Shown: positions 1-9,760, counted from the stretch's first letter. The stretch is DNA of 64,000 nt from Pseudoalteromonas sp. MMG010 (GCF_018100905.1 NZ_JAGJEG010000005.1:147698-211697); one strand, 5' to 3'. Numbers and translations: made by a program. The notes: generated from the sequence alone by a model not told the origin.

Positions 1-739
1 AAAAATCATGCGCACGTTCGCTATTGCCTCTAAAGCTTGGCCCCATTTGTACAAACGAACAATCACTGGTTCCTCCCCCTATATCAATAACGAGTACTTT
101 TTGATCTTGCGTTAACTTACTCTCGTAATCGATTCCCGCAGCAAGTGGTTCATATAAAAACTCAACATCTTTAAAGCCTGCACGCTTTGCTGCTCGCTCT
201 AAAATACCAACGGCTTGTTGGTTTGAGTCTTCAGCCCCTACGGCTTGAAAGTTAACAGGGCGGCCAATCACGGTTTGTGTCAGTGTATTATTTAAAGAGT
301 CTTCAGCGCGTTGCTTAATTTTTAAGATCATCGCCGTGGCAATATCTTCAAAAAAGTTTATTTGCCCTTGTTTTAGGCCTATTGCGCCAAAAAATGATTT
401 TGGCGATTTAACAAAATACCCTTCTTCAGGAAACTGTACATATTCATTTATCGCTTCGCGTCCAATAAATAACGTTTCATCAGAGGGTTGTAAATCTAAA
501 TCGGACTTTATACGCGGTAGTGTATTTAGTAATGCTTGGCGCTGGGTTAAAAAGTCGTTTTCGTGAGCCGATCCCTGTAGGTTTTTAGCTACAAAATCAA
601 CTACTAAAGCACTATGGTGGGTATAAAGCGTAGACGGTAGGTAATATTTACCTTGCTCAAGTGGTACTAATTGAACACTTTCTTCATTCATAACGCCCAT
701 AGCACAATTAGAACTACCATAATCAAAACCGACAAACAT
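1..739 (-). CDS. yegD: YegD-like Hsp70-family chaperone (3' end cut by window edge)
   Basis: The reading frame starts at an ATG at 739 and stays open to the window edge, giving about 246 residues. I translated it by hand. It opens with MFVGFDYGSSNCAMGVM, the phosphate-1 loop of an actin/Hsp70 ATPase. Near the window edge it carries VLVIDIGGGTSDCSF, the phosphate-2 loop. Both resemble E. coli YegD, an atypical Hsp70 relative without a usual substrate-binding domain. The C-terminal part is outside the window, so its domain content cannot be checked. The protein is expected to be cytosolic and to bind ATP; its clients are unknown. Confidence 0.85.
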   Translation of the reverse strand, partial: MFVGFDYGSSNCAMGVMNEESVQLVPLEQGKYYLPSTLYTHHSALVVDFVAKNLQGSAHENDFLTQRQALLNTLPRIKSDLDLQPSDETLFIGREAINEYVQFPEEGYFVKSPKSFFGAIGLKQGQINFFEDIATAMILKIKQRAEDSLNNTLTQTVIGRPVNFQAVGAEDSNQQAVGILERAAKRAGFKDVEFLYEPLAAGIDYESKLTQDQKVLVIDIGGGTSDCSFVQMGPSFRGNSERAHDF

Positions 740-791
740 ACTTCACCATACATTATCAAAAGGCCGCGCAATTTAGCACATTTTATAAAAA

Positions 792-1640
792 TTATAAATG
801 CTCTCTCACCCTTAAAAAACGAGCAAAGCGCGGCACCCCATTTTTTGTTAGGCCATGATATCGGAAGGTTATTGTACTTCCAATTTTAGGTGGGTTTATC
901 CGTAGCATATCGCTAAAGCCGGTGCCTATTTTAAATATTTTACCTTCGGGTGTTTGTACTTTTAATGCGCCTAACATGTCTTGATACTTTCCTTTGCCTG
1001 GTAAATGCGCAATAACAGTGGCTTCAGCATCTAAATAAGGCTTTAGTTTTAACAATGTATTACTGCGGCCACTTTTGTATTTCGCGTTTGCTAAATGAAG
1101 CATAACGCCTTCTGCCCCCTGTTGCGTTATGTCATTAAAATAGGCCATTAATAACTGAGTATCGTTAAAGTGATGTTGCTCAACCGCCTTAATATGAGGC
1201 GCGTTGATGTTTGTAACTAAATCACGATAGTTTTTATAACGTGTACTAAAAGGAAGTGTACTATCTGGCATATCAAAAATTAAATAACTGATCTGCTGCC
1301 AGGCAATATCATTGGGAATTTGCGTTCTTACAATACCGCTTACTTGGGAAAATTTACCGCGCTCTATCCAAAGCTCTCCATCGAGCCAAATATTAGGTAG
1401 GGGATCACTAAACCAAATGGGGGGATGAATGGTGTTCCCTTTTCGCGTGATAAACTTTTCTCCGGTCCATATCGCTCTAACACCATCGAATTTTTCACTT
1501 ACTAAATAATGGTTTATATTTTTATGTTTTTGCTCATTAAATACTTTTGCCAATAATACCGATGGCTGTGCATGTACTAACAAATTAAAACAAAATAATA
1601 AAGTGGCTAATAAAAATTTAATCACTCTGCTTGCATCCAT
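792..1640 (-). CDS. Exported ATP-dependent DNA ligase (minimal, Lig E-like)
   Basis: This is a small two-domain ligase of about 282 residues. It has the adenylation motif EKFDGVRA, whose lysine would be adenylated, the downstream motif V KLK, and a C-terminal OB-like part. ATP-dependent minimal ligases seal nicks; those with a leader are thought to work in the periplasm, for example on incoming DNA. I chose the ATG at 1640 because it puts a hydrophobic leader ending LLVHAQ at the N-terminus. The longer frame begins with TTG at 1679 and overlaps the upstream gene. There are 22 bases between the HAD gene stop and this ATG, so the two may be co-transcribed. No strong Shine-Dalgarno is visible. 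Confidence 0.88.
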   Translation of the reverse strand: MDASRVIKFLLATLLFCFNLLVHAQPSVLLAKVFNEQKHKNINHYLVSEKFDGVRAIWTGEKFITRKGNTIHPPIWFSDPLPNIWLDGELWIERGKFSQVSGIVRTQIPNDIAWQQISYLIFDMPDSTLPFSTRYKNYRDLVTNINAPHIKAVEQHHFNDTQLLMAYFNDITQQGAEGVMLHLANAKYKSGRSNTLLKLKPYLDAEATVIAHLPGKGKYQDMLGALKVQTPEGKIFKIGTGFSDMLRINPPKIGSTITFRYHGLTKNGVPRFARFLRVREHL

Positions 1641-1662
1641 GCAATAAGATATATGTAATAAA

Positions 1663-2316
1663 CTATAGTTGAGATTCAAGCCATAGCAAAAATGCGTTTA
1701 AATCTTTCATCTGGTAGGTTGCGTTTGTAAAATCATGGGTATAAGTATGGCTATTTGCTATTGCAACCACAGCTAAATTAGCATTGTGTGCGGCTGTAAC
1801 ACCCGTGCAAGTATCTTCAATAGCAATACCATCGTGCGGGGGGATATTAAGTTGCTTAAGTGCCAATATATAAGGGTCGCCGGCAGGTTTTGGCGCATTA
1901 ACATCATCTTTAGTTACTAAGGTGTCAAATAAATCATAAAACCCTAAGCCTGTTAATATTGGTTCAGCTTCACATCGCGCACTGCCAGTAACGAGGGCCA
2001 TTTTTAATCCCATATTTTTAACCGCAAGTAATGTTTGCTTGGCATATGGCATTAACACAGGCAAATGACTCTGCACATAATCTGAAAATAACGAATGTTT
2101 TCTCTGTGCTAATTGCTCTGGCGTTTCAGGCAAATTATATTGCGTTATTATTTCCTTGGCAGCCTCAACGGTGGGGCGTCCTGAAAAACGTTGGCAAAAG
2201 TCATCTTCTTGATAGAACACATTCAATGGTGCGAGTATTTGGCTCCAACATTGAAAATGCATACTTTCAGAGTCAACCAAAGTACCATCCATATCAAATA
2301 AAACCGCTTTTATCAT
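1663..2316 (-). CDS. HAD-superfamily phosphatase / phosphoglucomutase-like hydrolase
   Basis: This is a cytosolic HAD subfamily IA protein of 217 residues. Motif I is FDMDGTLVDS, with nucleophile and acid/base aspartates, and an alpha-helical cap follows. Motif II is VTGSAR, the motif III lysine lies in KPAGDPY, and motif IV is IEDTCTG. These features match beta-phosphoglucomutase and sugar-phosphate phosphatases such as YniC and YfbT; the substrate cannot be read from sequence. The ATG at 2316 is chosen because AAGG lies about 8 bases upstream. A longer frame to 2340 exists but has no better signal. It is followed closely by the ligase gene. Confidence 0.85.
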   Translation of the reverse strand: MIKAVLFDMDGTLVDSESMHFQCWSQILAPLNVFYQEDDFCQRFSGRPTVEAAKEIITQYNLPETPEQLAQRKHSLFSDYVQSHLPVLMPYAKQTLLAVKNMGLKMALVTGSARCEAEPILTGLGFYDLFDTLVTKDDVNAPKPAGDPYILALKQLNIPPHDGIAIEDTCTGVTAAHNANLAVVAIANSHTYTHDFTNATYQMKDLNAFLLWLESQL

Positions 2317-2344
2317 TATTAGCACCTTATTTTTGAGCATAAAA

Positions 2345-2362
2345 AAGGTGCCTAAGCACCTT
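2345..2362 (-). terminator. Rho-independent terminator after the 99-residue gene
   Basis: A perfect 7-bp stem (AAGGTGC/GCACCTT) with a 4-base loop is followed on the minus strand by a run of six T. It lies 11 bases past the stop of the gene at 2374-2673. Its distal arm also overlaps the ribosome-binding region of the HAD gene. Confidence 0.75.
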
Positions 2363-2373
2363 ATTATAATTCA

Positions 2374-2673
2374 CTAAGCAGTTAAGCCTGCAGGCGGCTC
2401 ACCAGTGGCTTCTTCACCGGTTTCAATATCAACTAACTCGTAACCACGCGCTTTACGAACCACCTTTAATACTGGCTTGTCGAACGCTGTTTTTAAACGT
2501 GCCGAGTCATCTTTTAATGCATCCAATGTTGTGCCAAAAGGAGCTGCACCCGTTTCAGACCAATTAGTTACTTTACCATTTAGGTTATATTCTACTTCGT
2601 GTATTTGATATTGCGCTGCTTCATCTTTCGTTGCTTCACAAAAAATTACACGGTAATTCCAAAATCCAGCCAT
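2374..2673 (-). CDS. Conserved hypothetical small protein (99 aa)
   Basis: This is a 99-residue soluble protein with no signal peptide or membrane segment. It starts MAGFWNYRVIF and ends with a Glu/Pro-rich tail (GEEATGEPPAGL). I do not recognise a named domain, although the compact alpha/beta pattern and the aromatic start look like a conserved housekeeping-type unknown. The ATG at 2673 has a purine-rich AGAAGAG site upstream. It is isolated by terminators on both sides, so it is probably a single-gene unit. Confidence 0.7.
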   Translation of the reverse strand: MAGFWNYRVIFCEATKDEAAQYQIHEVEYNLNGKVTNWSETGAAPFGTTLDALKDDSARLKTAFDKPVLKVVRKARGYELVDIETGEEATGEPPAGLTA

Positions 2674-2726
2674 TTTAATTTCTCTTCTGTATAATTAACG
2701 CTACTTTACCAGTTTTATAAAAACAT

Positions 2727-2751
2727 AAAAGCCTGCACAAGGCAGGCTTTT
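2727..2751 (-). terminator. Terminator of the TonB-dependent receptor at 2776
   Basis: A 10-bp stem (AAAAGCCTGC/GCAGGCTTTT) with a 5-base loop lies 25 bases past the receptor stop and ends in T residues on the minus strand. Confidence 0.8.
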
Positions 2752-2775
2752 CAAAAAATATGTTATTTAGTCTAA

Positions 2776-5061
2776 TTAAAAGAAATCAACTTTAAATTCT
2801 ACACCAACATAACGTTCTTCATTTACCATTGCGGTATTATTATTGAAGTCAATTGCACCAATAGCCACTTGTTCATTAAACAAGTTACGCGCAAAGGCTG
2901 CAACTTCATATTCGTTATCATTGCTTTGCCAAGTATAACCGGTACGAAGACCAACTTCAGTTAAAGGCTTACCTTCAAATTCAACAGCTTCGTATAAGAA
3001 GAAGTTCACCTCACTGCGATAAGATACATCGGTATATGCATAAAAAGTACCTTCAGCAAGGTCTTTCGTATAACGAAGTGTTAGATTCGAAATCCACTCA
3101 GGCGCATTAGGTAAACTATTACCATCAATCACGGCGTTACCATCTATAACAGTATCGGTAATATGCAACGTATCTCGAACTGGCACAGGGATAGTAATAT
3201 CATCATCTTTTAGTTCGGTATTGTTATAGCTTAAGTTAAATGTTGCATTTAACTCATCAGTAAGTACCCATTGTGTATCTAACTCAAAACCATAACCAGT
3301 TGTTTTATCAGCATTAAGTAAGCTTGTTGTATTTGCATTACCCCCTACAGCCGTTAACTGTTGATCGTTCATCGAATAGTAAAATACCGTTGCATTTACA
3401 CGGCCACGGCCATCTAATACATCCGATTTTATACCCGCTTCGTATGAAGTAACTGTTTCTGAATCAGCGGTGGTCACTTCATCAGAGAACGTAATACGAC
3501 CTTGAATACTCGGTGCACGGAATGTATTTGCTACACGTGCGTATAAATTCACGTCGTCGTTTAATTTATACGCTGCCGATATATCCCAACTGACATGATC
3601 ATCACTTACATCGGTACTGCGTGTAATGTCTGTTTGGCATTGCATTAGGTTTTCAGTACACTCATCAGCCACTATTTTACGCACTGCATCAAACTCTTTC
3701 TCATCGTCAGAGTAACGCAAGCCCGCAGTTAGTTTTAAAGCATCTGATACCGCGTAATCTACTGAACCAAATAAAGCCCATGCTTTAGTGTCTTGATGTT
3801 GATTAACATAACCATTTAATGCGCCACCCGTTAACGTATCATAGCTATAGTTTTCAATGGTTACAGATTCATCAAAATAAAATAAACCGGTTTGGTAATT
3901 AAACGCACCATCAAAGTTGCTTGATAAACGAAGCTCTTGAGTGTACTGATTATGATCAGGCATCACACTTTCACTTTCTGATGGGTAAGGGATATCGCCA
4001 GGACCTTCGTAATTATCTAAAAATACAGCGCCATAACCGCCATCAACATCACCACGAGAGCTTACTTCTGCACTTTCCCAACCAGAGATTGAAGTTAATG
4101 TTAAGTCATTAAAGTCATATTCAACTTTTAAGCTTAGTCCTTGTGCATCTACCGATTGCTTTTCACGCTCAGCAGCATCGTGATAAACCACGTTATAATC
4201 AAAATCATCAACTAAATCGTTAGTACCGCTTTTTATTGCATTTGCACGAAATGGGATAGGTGTGCCATCCATATTACGCACGTGATAATTTAGTAGTGCA
4301 GAAAAGTCATCTTTTTCGTATAAAAATTGAATACGCGCAGCACGGTCGGTGTAGCCACCTAACGCATCGTTTTGTTCATAATTTGGTGCGCGGTTATCAA
4401 TAAAGTTATCTTTGTCTTGCCATAAAACAGACACACGAGCAGAAAGGTTATCGGTTAAACCACCACCTACAGCACCTCTAAAATCAATTGCACTATCGGT
4501 ACCGTAAGAAACTGAGCTAAACCCTTCAAACTCTTGGCTTGGTTTAACAGAGTCAAATTTAACTAGGCCAGCCGGTGTGTTACGACCAAACAGCGTACCT
4601 TGTGGACCACGTAAAACCTCTACGCGCTCAACATCAAAAACTGGAAAGCCTTTTAAAATAGCATTTTCTTGTACTATATCGTCAACCACAAGAGACACAG
4701 GCTGAGAGGCATTTAAATCAAAATCGGTATTACCTAAACCACGTACATAAAAACGAGGGAAAGTACGACCATACGACGACTCAATAGCTAAGCTAGGTAT
4801 TTTCGCATTCATAAAGCGAATATCCATCCCCGCCGAACTATAAGCATCTAGACTGTCACCTTGTAGAGCAGATACTGCGACAGGAACTTCTTGCGCATTT
4901 TCTACACGTTTACGGGCAGTGACTTGAATAACTTCTAACTGATTATTTTTTTGTGCAGATTCGTCTTCTGCAGCATGTGTAGCAAATGAAGTTCCTGCTA
5001 CGGTAGAAAATAAAGTGGTATTAACGATAATAGCTAGTGCAGATTTCTTGATTGATTTCAT
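2776..5061 (-). CDS. TonB-dependent outer-membrane receptor, substrate unknown
   Basis: This is a 761-residue receptor. It has a Sec leader, a TonB-box-like region (EVIQVTARKR), a plug domain with VERVEVLRGPQGTLFGRNTP, and a beta-barrel ending in aromatic VEFKVDFF. This is the CirA/FecA-like class common in Alteromonadales and sphingomonads. Nothing nearby (MscS channel, small unknown) hints at the ligand. I prefer the ATG at 5061, which gives a clean leader; a frame to 5088 is also open. It appears to be transcribed alone: a terminator follows and 350 bases of non-coding DNA precede it. Confidence 0.93.
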   Translation of the reverse strand: MKSIKKSALAIIVNTTLFSTVAGTSFATHAAEDESAQKNNQLEVIQVTARKRVENAQEVPVAVSALQGDSLDAYSSAGMDIRFMNAKIPSLAIESSYGRTFPRFYVRGLGNTDFDLNASQPVSLVVDDIVQENAILKGFPVFDVERVEVLRGPQGTLFGRNTPAGLVKFDSVKPSQEFEGFSSVSYGTDSAIDFRGAVGGGLTDNLSARVSVLWQDKDNFIDNRAPNYEQNDALGGYTDRAARIQFLYEKDDFSALLNYHVRNMDGTPIPFRANAIKSGTNDLVDDFDYNVVYHDAAEREKQSVDAQGLSLKVEYDFNDLTLTSISGWESAEVSSRGDVDGGYGAVFLDNYEGPGDIPYPSESESVMPDHNQYTQELRLSSNFDGAFNYQTGLFYFDESVTIENYSYDTLTGGALNGYVNQHQDTKAWALFGSVDYAVSDALKLTAGLRYSDDEKEFDAVRKIVADECTENLMQCQTDITRSTDVSDDHVSWDISAAYKLNDDVNLYARVANTFRAPSIQGRITFSDEVTTADSETVTSYEAGIKSDVLDGRGRVNATVFYYSMNDQQLTAVGGNANTTSLLNADKTTGYGFELDTQWVLTDELNATFNLSYNNTELKDDDITIPVPVRDTLHITDTVIDGNAVIDGNSLPNAPEWISNLTLRYTKDLAEGTFYAYTDVSYRSEVNFFLYEAVEFEGKPLTEVGLRTGYTWQSNDNEYEVAAFARNLFNEQVAIGAIDFNNNTAMVNEERYVGVEFKVDFF

Positions 5062-5411
5062 GTAAAGATTAAACCTTGTTGGGTGCATTCTTGTTCAACG
5101 GTTAAAGTGTTGCGTAACATCCTCATTACGGGTTCGACCAATTTTTCGCGTATTGCGGTATTTTGCTACGCGGACCTTACTCTCAAGAATACAAAAATAG
5201 GATATAAGGCTGATCGAACGATTAACATTATACCAGCTTAAAAAAACATTACCCCGCTACAAATAGAATGAAAAAAAACCAAAAAAGCAACTTTAATTCA
5301 ACTAAATAAATTAAAAGCATAAATAAACCTAAAGGATAATATTTAGTAACAAAGTGCTCATTTTAAATAAAAAAAAGCGGCTCATTTAAGCCGCTCATTG
5401 ATAAAAAAAGT
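5062..5411. other. Intergenic region upstream of the TBDR, with an inverted repeat
   Basis: There is no gene here. It should hold the receptor promoter. A short inverted repeat CGCGTA (5147-5152) / TACGCG (5167-5172) may be an operator or a leader hairpin. No convincing Fur or Pho box was found. The MscS terminator occupies 5376-5395. Confidence 0.5.
5376..5395 (-). terminator. Terminator of the MscS channel gene
   Basis: A 7-bp stem AGCGGCT/AGCCGCT with a 6-base loop is followed by a run of T on the minus strand. It lies about 17 bases past the channel stop. Confidence 0.85.
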
Positions 5412-6275
5412 TTAACTTTTTTTATTTATCATAATCTCACCATCAATATGTAAATCTCGTTGTGGGAAAGCTATTTCTACATTATGTGTTTTAAAGATGG
5501 CATAGATACTAAAACGCAAATCACTGCGCACTTGCCTTAGCGTTGTTTCCGTATCGGCATTGACCCAAAAAGTCGCACTAAACAATAAAGAGCTATCGGC
5601 GAAATCATCAAATAACACGTTAGAATTTGGGGTTGTTAAAATCGCATCATGTTCATTAAGCACTTCTTGAATTAAGCGTTTAACTAAAACCACATCACTG
5701 CCATACGCAACCCCTACATTAACAAATGAGCGCGCGCACCTATCAATTAACGTCCAATTAGTGACTGTATTTTCAAGCAACTGACTATTAGGGATTAACA
5801 TGTGCACGCCGTCATTACGACGAATTCGGGTTGAGCGCGTATTAATTGTTTCTACAATCCCTTTAGCAGCCCCCACTTCTAAAAAATCACCAATACGAAT
5901 GGGCCGCTCCCACATTAAAATCCACCCACTAATAAAGTTATTAATAATATTCTGTGCTCCAAAGCCTACACCAATGGCGATAGCCCCCGATACAAATGCA
6001 AAAGCGGTAAGTGGAATATTTAATACCTCAAGAGAGGTAAAAATTAAAATAGCGACAGTTAAAATAAAATAAATACGGGTAAATAAATGCACCACATCTT
6101 GGTTCATTTTTTTTGCAAGCAATGTCTTTTTTATTAATTTACCAATACGGGTCACGACAAACCATATGACAAATAAAATCAAGGGGACCTGAACCACTTT
6201 TGCGACCGTAATATTAATGTCGTTATAACTAAATAACGAATACGCTAAAATTTGATTGATTGCTTCAAGGTTCAT
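5412..6275 (-). CDS. Small-conductance mechanosensitive channel (MscS family)
   Basis: This is a 287-residue inner-membrane protein. It has about three hydrophobic segments in its first 125 residues, with Gly/Ala-rich packing in the pore helix (GAIAIGVGFGAQNIINNFISG). A beta domain follows (RIGDFLEV, the family signature region) and then the soluble C-terminal cage. Such channels open under membrane tension and release osmolytes during hypo-osmotic shock. Length is typical of MscS. The ATG at 6275 lacks a clear Shine-Dalgarno. It appears monocistronic. Confidence 0.92.
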   Translation of the reverse strand: MNLEAINQILAYSLFSYNDINITVAKVVQVPLILFVIWFVVTRIGKLIKKTLLAKKMNQDVVHLFTRIYFILTVAILIFTSLEVLNIPLTAFAFVSGAIAIGVGFGAQNIINNFISGWILMWERPIRIGDFLEVGAAKGIVETINTRSTRIRRNDGVHMLIPNSQLLENTVTNWTLIDRCARSFVNVGVAYGSDVVLVKRLIQEVLNEHDAILTTPNSNVLFDDFADSSLLFSATFWVNADTETTLRQVRSDLRFSIYAIFKTHNVEIAFPQRDLHIDGEIMINKKS

Positions 6276-6677
6276 AAGGTACTCAAAAAAGAAGTGAATA
6301 AAATGGAATTCATAAGCTTAATACAACATAGTGTAACTTATACTGTGGTAAATAATTAAACATCATTATATTTTGCCAAATTATACGACAACCTAACTGA
6401 GTTTACTTATTTTATATATTAACTAATGATCTATTTTTAGCTGATAAAATGGCGTAATAGAAACCAGCGAGCTTAACTATAATTAAAAAAACAAACATAG
6501 CGCGAGCGCTTATTTTTGACACTACTTTACCTACATACCTGGCACTCTTTAGCTAATTTGCGTTTAAATCCCACGAAATACCGATAAACTTTATTGTATA
6601 ACCGCCAAAATTTGATAAGTTAACGGGGTTAAATTAATCGCACAGCCTATTTCGGCAATTCTTTTTTTGGAGTTATT
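6276..6677. other. Intergenic region between divergent mscS-like and M3 peptidase genes
   Basis: This is AT-rich and non-coding and should contain two divergent promoters. I see a small palindrome AGCGC-GA-GCGCT at 6499-6510 but no recognisable regulator site. A Shine-Dalgarno-like GGAG lies at about 6669, just before the peptidase ATG. Confidence 0.5.
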
Positions 6678-8810
6678 ATGCGTAAGACCCTAATTGCAAC
6701 CACTGTTGCTAGTGTTATTTTACTATCGGCTTGTTCTTCTACTGAAACAAAAAACACAGTCACTGAATCTGCAGAGCAAGTACAAGCCATGACCGACAAC
6801 GTTTTATTTAAACCAAGTCCACTACAATATATGGCTCCTGAGTTTGATAAATTCGGTACTAAAGATTACGAAGCCGTATTTGATGCTGGTATTGCGCAGC
6901 ATACAACACAAATTGCAGCCATTGCGAATAACCCAATGCCCGCTACATTTGAAAATACATTAGTTAAAATGGAATTATCGGGCGAGTTACTTGACCGTGT
7001 TTCAACCGCATTTTATAACTTATCGGGTCTAATTTCTGATGATGAATACCAGCGCATCAGTAAAAAAATGGCGCCCGTCTTGTCTGCTCACTCAGATGAC
7101 ATTTACCTAAATGGTAAATTATTTAGCCGCGTAGAAACTATTTACAACAACAAAGCATCGCTAAATGCAGAAGACCAACGTCTTGTTGAATTTTATTACA
7201 AGCAATTTGAACGAGCTGGCGCTAAGTTAAACGAATCTGAAAAAGCGCAAATGCGTAAAATAAACGCAGAGCTTGCTAATCTTTCAACTGCATTTTCACA
7301 AAATGTTTTAAAATCATTTAAAGAAGATGTCATCATCGTTAAAGATAAAGCAAAGTTAGCGGGTTTATCTGAAGGCGACATTGCTGGTTTAGCTGCTGCA
7401 GCTAAAAAAGCGGGCAAAGATGGCTATATGATCACATTAGTAAACACCACTCAACAGCCTATTTTAAGTAGCTTAGAGAACCGTGAATTACGCCAACAAA
7501 TATTTGAAACATCGGCTAATCGCGCTGCTCAAACAAACGGTCCTATCATTATTAAAGAAACAAACTTACGCGCACAAAAAGCAGAGTTGTTAGGCTTTAA
7601 AGATTGGGCGTCATATGTAATGACCTCGCGTATGGCACAAACAACCGACAACGTATACGGTATTTTAGATGATTTAGCGCCAAAAGCCGTTGAAAAAGCA
7701 AAAGCCGAAGCCGCTGCGATTCAAAAGGTAATTAACGAGTCAGGTCAAAGTTTTGAGCTTAAACCTTGGGATTGGGCATTTTATGCCGAAAAAGTACGTG
7801 CTGAAAAATACGACTTAGACCCTGCCCTAGTTAAACCTTACTTTGAAATGCAATCGGTTATTCATAATGGTTTATTCTTTGCTATGAACAAACTTTACGG
7901 CATTACCTTTAAAGAGCGTAGCGATTTACCGGTATACCACGAAGATGTAACTGTTTATGAAGTATTTAACGAAGATGGTAGCGCCATTGGTTTATTTTAC
8001 ATGGACCCATATGCACGTGAAGGTAAACGTGGTGGTGCATGGATGAGTTCATACGTTGGTCAAAGCGGCCTTGTGGGAACTAAGCCTGTTATTTATAACG
8101 CGCAAAATATTCCAAAACCAGCAGCAGGCGAACCAACATTAATGACCTTTGATGAAGTGTCTACAATGTTCCATGAGTTTGGCCACGCCGCCCACGGTTT
8201 ATTTTCTGATGTTAAGTACCCGAGCTTAGCCGGTACTGCTACAGCTCGTGACTTTGTAGAGTTTCCATCACAAGCACACGAAGATTGGATGATAGAGCCA
8301 AGTGTATTAGCAAACTACGCTAAACACTACAAAACTGGCGAGCCTATTCCACAAGCACTACTAGACAAAGTACTTGAGTCGCAAAAGTTTAACCAAGGCT
8401 TTGGCACAACCGAATACTTAGCGGCTGCATTATTAGATATGGAATGGCACTCATTTGGTTCTGATAAAAAAATTACCGATGTGCAAAAATTTGAGAGCGA
8501 TGCGCTAAAAGCACACGGTATTGATTACTACCCAGTACCGCCTCGTTACAAATCAAACTACTTTAGCCATACTTTTGCTGGCGGATATTCTGCGGGTTAC
8601 TATGCCTATTTATGGACCGAAGTATTTGCGGCTGATGCATTTGCACATATGGAACACAATGGTGGTCTAACGCGTGAAAATGGCGACAAATTCCGTAAAG
8701 AAGTTTTATCTAAAGGTAATAGCCGCGATTTAATGCAAAGCTATATCGAATTTAGAGGACAAAAACCAACTACCGACGCACTACTTAAGCGCCGTGGTTT
8801 AGTCGAGTAA
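6678..8810 (+). CDS. M3-family oligopeptidase lipoprotein (Dcp/OpdA-like)
   Basis: This is a zinc metallopeptidase of 710 residues with a lipoprotein leader (lipobox LLSACSS, Cys about residue 19), so it is probably anchored in the envelope. The catalytic motif HEFGHAAHG begins at residue 499, where the two His and a downstream Glu bind zinc. The C-terminal SHTFAGGYSAGYYAYLW is typical of peptidyl-dipeptidase Dcp and oligopeptidase A. Most Dcp and OpdA enzymes are not lipoproteins, but Alteromonadales commonly carry this exported form. It probably degrades short peptides in the periplasm. A terminator follows. Confidence 0.94.
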   Translation: MRKTLIATTVASVILLSACSSTETKNTVTESAEQVQAMTDNVLFKPSPLQYMAPEFDKFGTKDYEAVFDAGIAQHTTQIAAIANNPMPATFENTLVKMELSGELLDRVSTAFYNLSGLISDDEYQRISKKMAPVLSAHSDDIYLNGKLFSRVETIYNNKASLNAEDQRLVEFYYKQFERAGAKLNESEKAQMRKINAELANLSTAFSQNVLKSFKEDVIIVKDKAKLAGLSEGDIAGLAAAAKKAGKDGYMITLVNTTQQPILSSLENRELRQQIFETSANRAAQTNGPIIIKETNLRAQKAELLGFKDWASYVMTSRMAQTTDNVYGILDDLAPKAVEKAKAEAAAIQKVINESGQSFELKPWDWAFYAEKVRAEKYDLDPALVKPYFEMQSVIHNGLFFAMNKLYGITFKERSDLPVYHEDVTVYEVFNEDGSAIGLFYMDPYAREGKRGGAWMSSYVGQSGLVGTKPVIYNAQNIPKPAAGEPTLMTFDEVSTMFHEFGHAAHGLFSDVKYPSLAGTATARDFVEFPSQAHEDWMIEPSVLANYAKHYKTGEPIPQALLDKVLESQKFNQGFGTTEYLAAALLDMEWHSFGSDKKITDVQKFESDALKAHGIDYYPVPPRYKSNYFSHTFAGGYSAGYYAYLWTEVFAADAFAHMEHNGGLTRENGDKFRKEVLSKGNSRDLMQSYIEFRGQKPTTDALLKRRGLVE

Positions 8811-8832
8811 GTTATTAATTACAGCTAATCAT

Positions 8833-8854
8833 AAAAGCCCGCTTGCGGGCTTTT
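8833..8854 (+). terminator. Terminator of the M3 peptidase gene
   Basis: AAAAGCCCGC and GCGGGCTTTT form a 10-bp stem with a 2-base nominal loop, then TATTGTTT. It lies 22 bases past the stop. Confidence 0.85.
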
Positions 8855-8914
8855 ATTGTTTCTTAGATAAGGAATGCTAAACTAGCGAAATTACTTACTT
8901 TCATTGAAAAAATA

Positions 8915-9760
8915 ATGATTTATTTATTTGCTGTCACCTTACTGTGGGCTTTTTCTTTTAGCCTTATTGGTGTTTATTTAGCAGGACAAGTTGATGCCTG
9001 GTTTAGCGTATTAATTCGTATTGCTTTAGCAACATTGGTATTTTTACCCTTTTTAAAACACACACCAAAAGCACTGGCATTTAAACTTATGCTTATTGGC
9101 GCTATTCAACTTGGTGCTATGTATAGTTTTTATTACCATTCCTTTTTATATTTAACGGTGCCCGAAGTATTACTTTTTACCGTCATGACCCCTATTTATA
9201 TTACCTTGTTAAATGATGCACTTGAGCAGCGCTTTAACCCGGGCTTTTTTACTGTAGCTTTGATTGCTGTATGCGGCGCGATTACCATTCGTTACGATAC
9301 AATAAACAGCCATTTTTTAATTGGGTTATTGTTAGTCCAAGGTGCCAACATTTGTTTTGCTATCGGCCAAGTAACGTATAAGCGTTTAATGAACCATCAC
9401 CAAATAGAGCATAAAACGACCTTTGGCTGGTTTTTTATCGGCGCCTTAATCGTGGCTGTAATATGCTATGTCTTGTTTGGTAACCCGCAAAAGCACCCGA
9501 GCACCGCGATACAGTGGGGGGTTTTATGTTATTTAGGGATTATTGCATCTGGGCTGGGTTATTTTGCTTGGAACAAAGGCGCAACCCTAGTTAATGTTGG
9601 AACACTTGCGGTTATGAATAACTTACTTATTCCTGCTGGGATTTTAGTTAATATTATCATTTGGAATCGAAATGCCGACCTACTACGTTTAAGTATTGGT
9701 GCAGGCATCATGTTATTAGCACTAATAATTAATTACCGTATTAATAAGCAACGTCATTAA
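8915..9760 (+). CDS. EamA/DMT-superfamily transporter
   Basis: This is a 281-residue integral inner-membrane protein made almost entirely of about ten hydrophobic helices in two repeats, the layout of EamA drug/metabolite transporters. The first helix (LLWAFSFSLIGVYLAGQ) and the second-half YLGIIASGLGYFAWNKGA are typical. Members export amino acids or other small metabolites; the substrate here is unknown. The ATG at 8915 has only a weak ribosome site. Confidence 0.88.
   Translation: MIYLFAVTLLWAFSFSLIGVYLAGQVDAWFSVLIRIALATLVFLPFLKHTPKALAFKLMLIGAIQLGAMYSFYYHSFLYLTVPEVLLFTVMTPIYITLLNDALEQRFNPGFFTVALIAVCGAITIRYDTINSHFLIGLLLVQGANICFAIGQVTYKRLMNHHQIEHKTTFGWFFIGALIVAVICYVLFGNPQKHPSTAIQWGVLCYLGIIASGLGYFAWNKGATLVNVGTLAVMNNLLIPAGILVNIIIWNRNADLLRLSIGAGIMLLALIINYRINKQRH

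Noticed and set aside
4103..4118. Two AAGTCAT repeats resembling a Pho box
   Set aside because: They are 9 bases apart in period instead of 11 and lie inside the coding sequence of the TBDR.
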